From an uncultured Clostridia bacterium (GTDB lineage Bacteria > Bacillota > Clostridia > Christensenellales > UBA1242): 20,874 nt of DNA. The stretch covers positions 1 to 20,874 of the forward strand of contig CALWII010000028.1 in assembly GCA_944380695.1 (NCBI GenBank), in the 5' to 3' direction. Shown here piece after piece: positions 1-7,006 of this stretch (its first letter is position 1; every line of letters starts with the position of its first letter). The notes beneath the pieces are model-generated. The model was not told the origin of the DNA, searched no databases, and saw nothing but the letters and a program-made list of their open reading frames with translations. A program made the position numbers and the translations under genes.

Positions 1-249
1 CTTCTCGCATCAAACTTATCACAAATCAATGAAAATTATATCAGAGAAAAAGAGTTCGAATTAGGGTTAATTGAAAAGTCGTTGCAAAATTTAGACCCCG
101 CATCTATTTTAAAAAGAGGCTATGCAAAAGTTCAACAAAACGGCAAAGTTGTTGACAACGCGACAAATGTTGTGTTATCATCAAAGTTAGAAATTATTCT
201 TTATAATGGTAAAATTATTGCACAACCGGAAGAGGTGAAAAATGTCTGA
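1..249 (+). CDS. xseA: Exodeoxyribonuclease VII large subunit, C-terminal end (partial)
   Basis: This is the last 82 residues of the large, catalytic subunit of exonuclease VII, which degrades single-stranded DNA in both directions in the cytoplasm. The frame is open from base 1 and stops at TGA 247-249. The end of XseA is recognisable: a helical stretch leads into LDPASILKRGYAKV, then a small beta-rich tail (KLEIILYNGKIIAQ), as in the family's usual ending with its 'RGYA' turn. The last eight bases overlap the start of xseB, the normal partner gene, so the two are probably translationally coupled. The nuclease core lies outside the window. The call rests on the tail plus the neighbour. Confidence 0.88.
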   Translation, partial: LLASNLSQINENYIREKEFELGLIEKSLQNLDPASILKRGYAKVQQNGKVVDNATNVVLSSKLEIILYNGKIIAQPEEVKNV

Positions 250-460
250 AAAATTAACTTATGAACAAGCGATTGAAAGATTATCACAAATAAACCAACA
301 ACTATCTTCACAAATTATTTCACTTGACGAAGCATCAAAATTATTTGAAGAAGGCGAAATGTTGCTCAAATTCTGCTATGATAAATTAAAGGTTGTTAAG
401 GGGAAAATGCTAACTATAAAAAATTCATTAGATGGATTAAAATTGGAGGAAGAATTATGA
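242..460 (+). CDS. xseB: Exodeoxyribonuclease VII small subunit
   Basis: Small accessory subunit of exonuclease VII; several copies bind the helical arm of XseA. It has 72 residues, a normal length. The N-terminal pattern LTYEQAIERLSQINQQLSS followed by ISLDEASKLFEEGEMLLKFC is the typical XseB two-helix signature. The ATG at 242 lies inside the end of xseA, with GAAGAGG just upstream. The stop overlaps the proS start in an ATGA arrangement at 457-460. Both overlaps argue for one operon xseA-xseB-proS. Nothing unusual is seen. Confidence 0.93.
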   Translation: MSEKLTYEQAIERLSQINQQLSSQIISLDEASKLFEEGEMLLKFCYDKLKVVKGKMLTIKNSLDGLKLEEEL

Positions 461-2157
461 AACTTTCAAAACTTGTTGGGGAAAGATTAAAAGATGCTCC
501 TGCTGGTGCTAGTTCAAAAAGTCATTCATACTTGATAAGGGCAGGATACATAAAGCAAGTTTCTAACGGCATTTATACTCTTCTTCCACCAGCTCAAAGA
601 ATAAATAACAAATTACAACAAATCATACGAGAAGAGATGGACACTCTTGATGGGCAAGAGTGTTTATTCCCAGTTGTTATGCCAAGAGAACTTTGGGAGC
701 TTTCTGGAAGATACAGTTCAATAGCAGAGGAATTATTGCGTTTTAAAGATAGAACAGGTCATGATATGGTGCTTGGAATGACACACGAAGAAGCCGCCGT
801 TCACGCTTGTCTAGGGAGTTTAAAAAGTTATGAACAACTACCTTTTATGATATATCAAATTCAAACCAAATATCGTGATGAGGCACGACCAAGAGCTGGT
901 TTAATTAGGGTCAAAGAATTCACAATGAAAGATGCCTATTCATTTCACAGTTCACAAGCCGATTTAGAGGCTTATTATAAAAAAGTCTATGATGCCTATT
1001 TTAGAATTTATCATAGAATGGGAATGAAAAAGGTTATAGCAGTACACTCGGATACAGGTATGATGGGCGGAAAGGTTGCTGATGAGTTTCAACTTTTAAC
1101 TGATATAGGTGAGGATACAATTATAGTTTGCCCACATTGCGATACAGCATCAAATGTTGATGTTGCAACCTCAATTCCTGAAGAAAATGAACATATATTC
1201 GGAGTCAAGACAGAAGTTTTTACAGGTGAAGCAAAAACTATAGAGGAGGTATGTTCTAATTTAAACAAAACCCCATCACAAGTCGCAAAAGCTGTTTGCT
1301 ATGCCGTTGTTGGCGACAGCAGTCGAATTATTATCGCATTTTTGAGAGGAGATAAAGAAGTAAACGAGTCAAAATTAAAACTTTTAGTAGGTTCTGATAT
1401 AGCAATAAAAGATCTGTCAGAAACAGGACTTGTCAAAGGAAATATAGGCTGTGTAAACCTAAACATTGAGGGCGCAGAAATTTTCTATGATAAATCTCTT
1501 GAAGGACTCGAAAGCTTTGTTACAGGAGCGAACAAAGAGGGATATCACTTTATAGGCGTTAGTATGACGAGGGATGTTAAGCCAAGTAAATATGTAGATA
1601 TTTCAAAAGTAAAAGAAGGTGAGGCTTGCCCTGTTTGTGGCCAAAAACTCTTGGTAAAAAGAGGTATAGAAGTTGGCAATATTTTTCAATTAGGGACAAG
1701 ATACACTTCGACTATGGGCTTGACCGTTACTATGCCAGATGGTACAACAATCAATCCAATTATGGGTTGCTATGGCATCGGGGTTGGAAGATGTTTAGCA
1801 AGTATTGCAGAAGAGAACAGCGATGAAAAAGGATTGTGCTGGCCTATGGGAATTGCTCCCTGGCACATTTACCTTTGCCCATTAAGGCTTGATAACGAAG
1901 AAGTAAAAGAACAAGCTGAAAGGCTGTACAACAGACTTATTGCAGAAAATTTCGAAGTGCTCTATGACGATAGAAATACATCGGCAGGGATAAAACTAAC
2001 TGACAGTGAATTAATGGGCATACCTGTTCGAATAGTCATAAGCCCAAAAACCATCGAAAACAACAACATAGAAATTACAATTAGATCTACAGGTGAAAAA
2101 ATATTTGCCACTGAAGACAACTTGTCAAAAAAACTTGATGAAATTATAATTTATTAA
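457..2157 (+). CDS. proS: Prolyl-tRNA synthetase (bacterial type with editing insertion)
   Basis: Class II aminoacyl-tRNA synthetase that charges tRNA-Pro with proline. It has 566 residues, the usual length for the long bacterial form. In order: an N-terminal catalytic half with GMTHEEA near residues 107-113; motif 2 (RDEARPRAGLIRVKEF, about 140-155); an inserted editing-type domain at about 230-385 that would remove mischarged alanine; motif 3 (GCYGIGVGR, about 437-445); and a C-terminal anticodon-binding domain. The insertion is flanked by two CxxC pairs (CPHC near 226, CPVC near 390) that may bind zinc. The ATG overlaps the xseB stop by four bases and has GGAGGAAG upstream. The gene ends the operon before a strong terminator. 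Confidence 0.97.
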   Translation: MKLSKLVGERLKDAPAGASSKSHSYLIRAGYIKQVSNGIYTLLPPAQRINNKLQQIIREEMDTLDGQECLFPVVMPRELWELSGRYSSIAEELLRFKDRTGHDMVLGMTHEEAAVHACLGSLKSYEQLPFMIYQIQTKYRDEARPRAGLIRVKEFTMKDAYSFHSSQADLEAYYKKVYDAYFRIYHRMGMKKVIAVHSDTGMMGGKVADEFQLLTDIGEDTIIVCPHCDTASNVDVATSIPEENEHIFGVKTEVFTGEAKTIEEVCSNLNKTPSQVAKAVCYAVVGDSSRIIIAFLRGDKEVNESKLKLLVGSDIAIKDLSETGLVKGNIGCVNLNIEGAEIFYDKSLEGLESFVTGANKEGYHFIGVSMTRDVKPSKYVDISKVKEGEACPVCGQKLLVKRGIEVGNIFQLGTRYTSTMGLTVTMPDGTTINPIMGCYGIGVGRCLASIAEENSDEKGLCWPMGIAPWHIYLCPLRLDNEEVKEQAERLYNRLIAENFEVLYDDRNTSAGIKLTDSELMGIPVRIVISPKTIENNNIEITIRSTGEKIFATEDNLSKKLDEIIIY

Positions 2158-2179
2158 AACACATATATTACAAATCCGA

Positions 2180-2218
2180 CTATTATGTTATAAAACTATA
2201 ACATAATAGCTTTTTTTT
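2180..2218 (+). terminator. Rho-independent terminator after proS
   Basis: A perfect 13-bp stem (CTATTATGTTATA at 2180-2192 with its complement at 2197-2209), a four-base loop AAAC and eight T (2211-2218). It lies 23 bases after the proS stop and closes the xseA-xseB-proS operon. Confidence 0.93.
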
Positions 2219-2269
2219 AATTTGAAACTTTATTTCATATAAAAATTATATCATAAATATAAATAATGT

Positions 2270-2839
2270 ATGGAAAAAAAGAAAAAAGTTAAAACACAAG
2301 CCTTGGAATTTAAAAGGTACAGATGGGCGATTAAAATGTTTGTGGTGTCAATTTGCTTGTCAAGTTTATTCTCACTTTTAAGTCAATCCGTGTTAAGCAC
2401 TTTAGGTGCCTCAATCACGGGAGCTCTAATTTTAATTTTTATTTTTATCAGCGTAATTTTTGATATGATTGGGATTGCTGTTACAAGTTGTGATGAAGAA
2501 TTTTTTTTAAAAAAAATAGAAGAAAACGCACCCGGAAGCCAGATAGGATTAAAGCTGTGTCATCATTCAGAAAAAGTTTGTTCATTTTGTGCAGATGTAG
2601 TTGGTGATATATGTGGCATATTAAGTGGAGCAGGAGGAGCCTGTGTAATTATGAATATATCTCAACATTTTACATCACAAAATTCAGTTATATTAATTTC
2701 CACACTAGTAAGTTCTTTAATAGCTGGCTTAACCATATTTTTTAAAGCGATTATGAAAGGAAGGGCAATAAAACACGCAAATCAAATAATACTAAAAATA
2801 GGTAAAATGTTTGAAAAATTGTTTATAGTAAAAAAATAA
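2270..2839 (+). CDS. Small four-helix membrane protein of unknown function
   Basis: 189 residues. A short basic start (MEKKKKVK) precedes about four hydrophobic segments: near residues 20-45, 48-70, 108-128 and 138-158. The stretch ISVIFDMIGIAVTSCDEEFF after the second segment, and VVGDICGILSG in the third, look like a family I associate with small clostridial membrane proteins sometimes labelled CorB-like. I cannot confirm that and assign no function. Five cysteines lie between residues 75 and 130. No clear ribosome binding site precedes the ATG. A weak promoter-like pair, TTGAAA (2222) and TTATAT (2246), lies just upstream. It stands alone between the proS terminator and the infC promoter, with only a poor A/T hairpin after its stop. 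Confidence 0.72.
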   Translation: MEKKKKVKTQALEFKRYRWAIKMFVVSICLSSLFSLLSQSVLSTLGASITGALILIFIFISVIFDMIGIAVTSCDEEFFLKKIEENAPGSQIGLKLCHHSEKVCSFCADVVGDICGILSGAGGACVIMNISQHFTSQNSVILISTLVSSLIAGLTIFFKAIMKGRAIKHANQIILKIGKMFEKLFIVKK

Positions 2840-2859
2840 TTTTTTTTTGTTTTTTTTAC

Positions 2860-2887
2860 TTGACAACAATTTTACTTTTGTGATAAT
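2860..2887 (+). promoter_or_regulatory. Vegetative promoter of the infC operon
   Basis: TTGACA at 2860-2865, a 16-base spacer and GATAAT at 2882-2887 with an extended -10 TG at 2879-2880. Close to the housekeeping sigma consensus. Predicted transcription start near 2894, giving a leader of about 155 bases before infC. Confidence 0.83.
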
Positions 2888-2892
2888 ATAAC

Positions 2893-2996
2893 AACGAAGA
2901 AAGCAGAAGACCACTTCTCACCGTTCGAACATTCGTGATTTAGACCGTGTCAAAATGACTTTAGCATTTTGTTCAGCTTATTGTTTTAAGTTGTTT
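2893..2996 (+). promoter_or_regulatory. Untranslated leader of the infC-rpmI-rplT operon
   Basis: A long leader without a plausible ORF. It holds small hairpins: AGAAG/CTTCT (2905-2909 with 2914-2918) and CAAAATG/CATTTTG (2951-2957 with 2965-2971). It leads into the terminator-like hairpin at 2997-3033. In other Bacillota this operon is autoregulated by ribosomal protein L20 binding such a leader. Position, length and the terminal hairpin fit that scheme; that L20 acts here is inference. Confidence 0.6.
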
Positions 2997-3033
2997 TTGG
3001 TGGAATCTTTTGCGTTCTACCAATTTTTTTTTT
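2997..3033 (+). terminator. Attenuator-type terminator in front of infC
   Basis: Stem TTGGTGGAA (2997-3005) with TTCTACCAA (3015-3023), one G-T pair, loop of nine bases, then ten T (3024-3033). The ribosome binding site of infC starts three bases later, so this hairpin sits between promoter and gene. It would act as a conditional terminator rather than an operon end. Confidence 0.75.
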
Positions 3034-3049
3034 AAAAGGAGACACGACT

Positions 3050-3559
3050 ATTTTTAAAGAATTATTAATCAACGATCAAATTAACGCAGATGAAGTAAGA
3101 CTGATTGGAAATGATGGAGAACAACTAGGTGTTATGTCGCTTGCTTCTGCACAAACAATCGCAGATCAAAAAAATCTTGATCTAGTTCTAATGAATGGCG
3201 CATCAAAGCCTGCCGTATGTAAACTTATGGACTACGGAAAATATAAATTTGATGCAATAAAAAAAGAAAAAGAGCTTCGTAAAAATCAAAAAACTATTGA
3301 AGTAAAAGAAATTCAACTTTCTATGACCATCAGTGATCACGACATAGCTTATCGTGTGACAAATGCCATTAAGTTTTTGTCAGACGGGAATAAGGTCAAA
3401 ATCACATTGAGAATGAGAGGTCGACAACAAGCTTACGCAAAAACAGGTGTTGAAGTTGTAAAAAATTTTATTTCAAAGCTTTCAAATTACGGTTCTTGTG
3501 ACAAAGAACCAGAAGTCAATGGTCGAAATATTATAGCCGTCGTAAATCCACAAAAATAA
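3050..3559 (+). CDS. infC: Translation initiation factor IF-3, ATT start
   Basis: IF-3 binds the 30S subunit, keeps it apart from 50S and checks the start codon. The reading frame continues without a stop upstream of the first ATG (3134), and those codons read FKELLINDQINADEVRLIG, the conserved IF-3 N-terminus. The only sensible start is ATT at 3050, eight bases after AAGGAG (3036-3041). This gives 169 residues, the normal length. IF-3 genes in other bacteria also use rare starts such as AUU, which lets IF-3 repress its own translation. The N-domain ends in a lysine-rich linker near residue 80, and the C-domain follows (EVKEIQLSMTISDHD, then KVKITLRMRGRQ). First gene of the infC-rpmI-rplT operon. 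Confidence 0.96.
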   Translation: MFKELLINDQINADEVRLIGNDGEQLGVMSLASAQTIADQKNLDLVLMNGASKPAVCKLMDYGKYKFDAIKKEKELRKNQKTIEVKEIQLSMTISDHDIAYRVTNAIKFLSDGNKVKITLRMRGRQQAYAKTGVEVVKNFISKLSNYGSCDKEPEVNGRNIIAVVNPQK

Positions 3560-3581
3560 CTAAACTAAAAGGAGAAGAACT

Positions 3582-3776
3582 ATGCCAAAACAAAAAACAC
3601 ACAGTGGTGCAAAAAAGCGTTTTCGTCTTACCGCTACAGGAAAAGTTAAGTTCGCAAGACCAACTAAAGGACACTTTTTAACCACAAAACCACAGTCGAG
3701 AAAAAGAAAATTAAGAAAGGGCTCATATATTGCTGGAAAAAATGCAAGCAATATTAAAACCCTTCTTGCAAAGTAA
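3582..3776 (+). CDS. rpmI: 50S ribosomal protein L35
   Basis: 64 residues, very basic, starting MPKQKTHSGAKKRF and ending in the family's usual KGSYIAGKNASNIKTLLAK-type tail. L35 is a small protein of the large ribosomal subunit. AAAGGAG precedes the ATG by about eight bases. It lies 22 bases after infC and 12 bases before rplT, the classical gene order. Confidence 0.97.
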   Translation: MPKQKTHSGAKKRFRLTATGKVKFARPTKGHFLTTKPQSRKRKLRKGSYIAGKNASNIKTLLAK

Positions 3777-3788
3777 AAGAGGTGCCGT

Positions 3789-4133
3789 ATGAGAATTAAA
3801 AGAAGTGTTAATGCATTGAAAAAAAGAAGAAAAATACTTAAACTCGCAAAAGGGTATAGGGGCGCAAAATCAAAACTTTACAGAGTAGCTCGTGAACAAG
3901 TTATGAAGAGCGGTATGTATGCTTATATCGGTCGTAGACAAAAGAAAAGAGATTTTCGTAGTCTTTGGATAACAAGAATAAATGCTGCTTGCAGACTTAA
4001 CGACATATCTTATAGTAAGTTTATAGCTGGATTAAAGGCTAAAAATATAGACCTTAATCGAAAAGTTTTAGCTGATATCGCTGTAAAAGACCCTTCAGCT
4101 TTTACTGCATTAGTTAAAGAGGTTAAAGCATAA
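3789..4133 (+). CDS. rplT: 50S ribosomal protein L20
   Basis: 114 residues, the usual length. Recognised by [27 protein letters not shown] near the N-terminus and the globular part with [23 protein letters not shown]20 is needed early in 50S assembly through its long basic N-terminal tail. In related bacteria it represses its own operon through the infC leader. AGAGGTG lies a few bases before the ATG. The next ORF begins three bases after the stop, which suggests coupled translation. Confidence 0.97.
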   Translation: MRIKRSVNALKKRRKILKLAKGYRGAKSKLYRVAREQVMKSGMYAYIGRRQKKRDFRSLWITRINAACRLNDISYSKFIAGLKAKNIDLNRKVLADIAVKDPSAFTALVKEVKA

Positions 4134-4136
4134 GCA

Positions 4137-4860
4137 ATGGAAAAGGCAAGCAAATCACTTGTCAAAGAGTTAAAAAAGCAAAAAAGAGAAAATGATTTTT
4201 TGCTTTTTTTAGATAATCCTAAAATTATTCGAGATGCAATAAATTCAGGTCTGAAACCACCGATAGCTTTTGTGACAAAAAAAAACTCAAGACTGCAAAT
4301 TTGATTGCAAAACTTATATTGTTGAGGATTCAATCTTAAAAGAACTGACTGATGTTAAAACTCCACAAGACTTGTGTGTTGTATTAGAATATAAGTCTGA
4401 AAGTTTAAAAGTCCCTAAAAAAAATTTTTTAATATTAGATGGAATACAAGACCCAGGAAATGCCGGAACTTTGATCAGAAGTGCTTTAGCAAGTGGAATG
4501 GAAAGCGTTTTTATTCTTTCTGGGGTAAACCCAACAAACAATAAATTGGTAAGAAGTTCTGCGGGTGCAATTTTTAATATACCAATTTATTCTATGGACA
4601 GAAATGATTTTATCGCTTTTGCTAAAAATAACAAATTGCTGTTAGTTTATGCAGATATGAAAGGAGAAAATATTTTTAATTTTCAAACGAAAAAATCGCT
4701 TGGGATAGTTGTAGGAAATGAAGGGAATGGAGTTAGTAACGACATAAGGAAAATTAGTTACAAATCTTTATCTATACCTATGTCAGACAAAATTGAAAGC
4801 CTTAATGCAGCAGTTAGCGGTTCAATAATTATGTTTGAAATTAATAAAAATAATATTTAA
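4137..4860 (+). pseudogene. TrmH/SpoU-family RNA 2'-O-methyltransferase, interrupted by a frameshift at A9
   Basis: The family transfers a methyl group from S-adenosylmethionine to a ribose 2'-OH of rRNA or tRNA. Translation from ATG 4137 gives a typical N-terminal part (KSLVKELKKQKRENDFLLF) but stops at TGA 4302-4304. The +1 frame continues from the same place through all three SPOUT motifs to 4860: LDGIQDPGNAGTLIRSA, then LGIVVGNEGNGVS, then IPMSDKIESLNAAVSGSI. The switch maps to nine A at 4277-4285. Reading eight A joins the halves into about 240 residues, the normal family length. This may be a sequencing error, a recent mutation or rescue by polymerase slippage. The catalytic half has no start or ribosome site of its own; its first start-like codon is TTG 4372. 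Start is three bases after rplT. Confidence 0.88.
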
Positions 4861-4870
4861 GGAGGATCAT

Positions 4871-5599
4871 ATGTCAGGACATTCAAAATGGCACAACATA
4901 CAAGCAACAAAAGGCAAAATGGATGCCGCACGAAGCAAAATATTTACAAAAATTGGGCGGGAAATAGCGGTCGCTGTAAAATCAGGTGGTCCTGACCCTT
5001 CATCTAACGCAAAACTGCGAGATGTTATTTTAAAGGCAAAACAAAACAATATGCCAAATGATAACATAGAACGCAGTATAAAAAAAGCATCTGGTGAACT
5101 TGGCTCCGTAAACTATGAATCAATCGTTTATGAAGGTTATGGTATTGGAGGATCCGCTGTTATTGTTGAATGTTTAACTGATAACAAAAACAGAACCGCT
5201 GGAGATGTGCGACACGCTTTTGATAAACACGGCGGTAGTTTAGGCTCCAATGGTTGCGTAAGCTATTTATTCCAACGCAAAGGTGTTATAGTCATTCCTC
5301 GTGAAGAGGGTTTGGACTCCGATTCATTAATTATGACCGCTTTGGACTGTGGCGCATTAGATGTTATTGAAAACGATGATGATATTGAAATCATAACTCA
5401 ACCAAATGAAGTTGAACAAATTAAGCAAACATTGGAAAAAGCAAATTTTAACATTGTAATGGCAGAATCACAACTGTTACCAGATATGTATATAGACCTT
5501 GATGAAACAAAATTAGTATCTTTCCAAAAAATGCTTGATGTGTTAAATGACCTAGATGATGTACAAGAAGTTTATCATAATGTAAACATTCCTGACTAA
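4871..5599 (+). CDS. yebC: YebC/PmpR-family protein
   Basis: 242 residues, the usual length. It begins [20 protein letters not shown], the invariant start of the family, and holds [20 protein letters not shown] and [15 protein letters not shown] further on. Members bind DNA as regulators or, in later work, help ribosomes through difficult proline stretches; which applies here cannot be told. I chose ATG 4871 because a perfect AAGGAGG (4859-4865) lies five bases upstream. The in-frame extension to 4835 lies inside the methyltransferase end and lacks support. It probably ends the infC transcript, and precedes ruvC as in many bacteria. Confidence 0.95.
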   Translation: MSGHSKWHNIQATKGKMDAARSKIFTKIGREIAVAVKSGGPDPSSNAKLRDVILKAKQNNMPNDNIERSIKKASGELGSVNYESIVYEGYGIGGSAVIVECLTDNKNRTAGDVRHAFDKHGGSLGSNGCVSYLFQRKGVIVIPREEGLDSDSLIMTALDCGALDVIENDDDIEIITQPNEVEQIKQTLEKANFNIVMAESQLLPDMYIDLDETKLVSFQKMLDVLNDLDDVQEVYHNVNIPD

Positions 5600-5659
5600 T
5601 TTTATTAAAATTAAATTTTACTTAATTTACTAGCAGAACAACTAAAAATTAAAAAATAT

Positions 5660-5727
5660 GCAGGTGATTTTTTGTTAAAGCACTTCGCTTTTAATAAATT
5701 TATAACAAACTAACACCTGCGTTTTTT
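5660..5727 (+). terminator. Long-hairpin terminator after yebC
   Basis: Outer stem GCAGGTG (5660-5666) with CACCTGC (5714-5720), followed by G and six T (5722-5727). Inside, TTTGTTA (5671-5677) pairs with TAACAAA (5703-5709), and AAAGC (5677-5681) can pair with GCTTT (5687-5691) around ACTTC. The structure is larger than a plain terminator but has the stem and T tract of one. Confidence 0.75.
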
Positions 5728-5911
5728 GTATTATAAGTATGTCAAAACGAATGTCAAATATTTAACTTTAACTTATATCCTCAATCTTTTTTACTTGTCA
5801 AAGTTACTATAAAAAAATGCACAAAAGTCAAAACAAACTAATATTAACAATCCATTGTTAAACAAAGATTTTTATTTGACTTTTTGTCTGCCAATATATT
5901 ATAATTTTTTT
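5728..5911 (+). promoter_or_regulatory. Upstream region and sigma-A promoter of ruvC
   Basis: No gene is seen between the yebC terminator and ruvC. A strong promoter, TTGACT (5876-5881) with an 18-base spacer and TATAAT (5900-5905), points into ruvC. Its start site would fall at or next to the ruvC ATG. Upstream, the hexamer GTCAAA occurs four times in direct orientation (5741, 5753, 5797, 5827) and once inverted at the -35 box (5875-5880). Confidence 0.72.
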
Positions 5912-6400
5912 ATGATAATACTTGGAATAGACCCTGGGTATGCTATTATCGGGTTTGGAATAATCGACACATCAAAAAATAATGCAGTGATTGATTATGG
6001 AGTCATAACAACTCCAAAAGATGACTCTATTTCTTTGCGTTTAAAAAATATTGAATGTGCTCTCTGTTCTTTATTTGAAACTTATAAACCCGAGGCAGTT
6101 GCTATTGAAGAATTATTTTATTTTAAAAATCAAAAAACAATCATACCTGTTGCAGAGGCAAGAGGCGTTATACTTTTAACAGCACAAAAATATTGCAAAA
6201 ATATTTTTGAATATACACCTATGCAAATAAAACAGGCCTTGACAGGACAAGGTAGGGCAGAAAAACAACAAATTCAATTTATGGTAAAAAACATTTTAGG
6301 ATTAAAACAAATTCCAAAACCCGATGATGCTGCAGATGCTCTTGCTGTTGCCTTGACACACGCACAAACGAGCCCTCGTTTAAACACAAACCGAGTTTAA
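5912..6400 (+). CDS. ruvC: Crossover junction endodeoxyribonuclease RuvC
   Basis: RuvC cuts Holliday junctions symmetrically as a dimer with RuvAB. The start ATG 5912 gives MIILGIDPGYAIIGFGII, exactly the conserved N-terminus, and a 162-residue protein. A longer frame from TTG 5855 adds 19 unconserved residues that overlap the promoter and is rejected. Acidic catalytic residues are visible: D7 in GIDPG, E66 in AIEELF, and D139 and D142 in KPDDAADALAVALTH. There is no ribosome binding site; the ATG lies six bases after the TATAAT box, so the mRNA is probably leaderless. The ruvA ribosome site follows at the ruvC stop. Confidence 0.95.
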   Translation: MIILGIDPGYAIIGFGIIDTSKNNAVIDYGVITTPKDDSISLRLKNIECALCSLFETYKPEAVAIEELFYFKNQKTIIPVAEARGVILLTAQKYCKNIFEYTPMQIKQALTGQGRAEKQQIQFMVKNILGLKQIPKPDDAADALAVALTHAQTSPRLNTNRV

Positions 6401-6413
6401 GGAGTATTAAAAT

Positions 6414-7004
6414 ATGATATCATTTTTGGTAGGAAATATTGAGGAAAAAAGAGAAGATTTATTAATTTTAGATGTCAATGGCATTGGGTTTTCTATGGCT
6501 ATATCTAAAAACACTTATCAGGCACTGCCAAACTTACACGAAACTGTAAAAATTTTAACATATTTAGCAGTAAGAGAAGATGATATTTCTCTTTTTGGCT
6601 TTACCACGCAAGAAGAAAAACAACTGTTTATGAAAATGATTGATATTTCTGGAGTGGGGCCTAAACTAGCTATATCAATTCTCTCTGGAATGACTATTTC
6701 AGAGCTTATTACTTCAATAATTAAAGAGGACATTAGGGCACTATCTTCAATTAAGGGACTTGGTAAAAAAACAGCAGAAAGGCTTTGTTTAGAACTTAAA
6801 GATAAACTTTCACCTTTAGGAAATATCACAAATGAACCAGAAAAATTTAACTATAATGAAGATGCTCTTAATTTGGCTGTGGAAACTTTAATTTCTCTTG
6901 GTATTAATAAAAACGAAGCATATATGCTAGCAAAAAGCAACGCAGGTGAAAATTCTAATGCGGAAGAAATTATTTCAAAAGCATTGCGTTCTTACAGGAG
7001 TTAA
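6414..7004 (+). CDS. ruvA: Holliday junction branch-migration protein RuvA
   Basis: RuvA binds four-way DNA junctions as a tetramer and loads the RuvB motors. It has 196 residues, normal length. An N-terminal OB-fold (about 1-62, [23 protein letters not shown]) is followed by two helix-hairpin-helix motifs ([15 protein letters not shown], then [20 protein letters not shown]). A flexible linker rich in N and E precedes a small C-terminal RuvB-binding domain (about 145-196). GGAG at 6401-6404, directly after the ruvC stop, sets the ATG at 6414. RuvB begins two bases after its stop. Confidence 0.97.
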   Translation: MISFLVGNIEEKREDLLILDVNGIGFSMAISKNTYQALPNLHETVKILTYLAVREDDISLFGFTTQEEKQLFMKMIDISGVGPKLAISILSGMTISELITSIIKEDIRALSSIKGLGKKTAERLCLELKDKLSPLGNITNEPEKFNYNEDALNLAVETLISLGINKNEAYMLAKSNAGENSNAEEIISKALRSYRS

Positions 7005-7006
7005 TT

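Noticed and set aside
2922..2935. LexA-type SOS box around GTTCGAAC in the infC leader
   Set aside because: The palindrome lacks the four-base spacing of the GAAC-N4-GTTC operator, and an SOS role for infC is not expected.
4372..4860. A separate short methyltransferase gene starting at TTG 4372
   Set aside because: There is no ribosome site, and the family fold continues upstream in the same frame to the poly(A) break. It is the second half of one gene.
4835..4870. Upstream start for yebC
   Set aside because: It lies within the methyltransferase end. The perfect AAGGAGG points to ATG 4871.
5855..5911. Upstream TTG start for ruvC
   Set aside because: The added 19 residues are not conserved, have no ribosome site and overlap the promoter.
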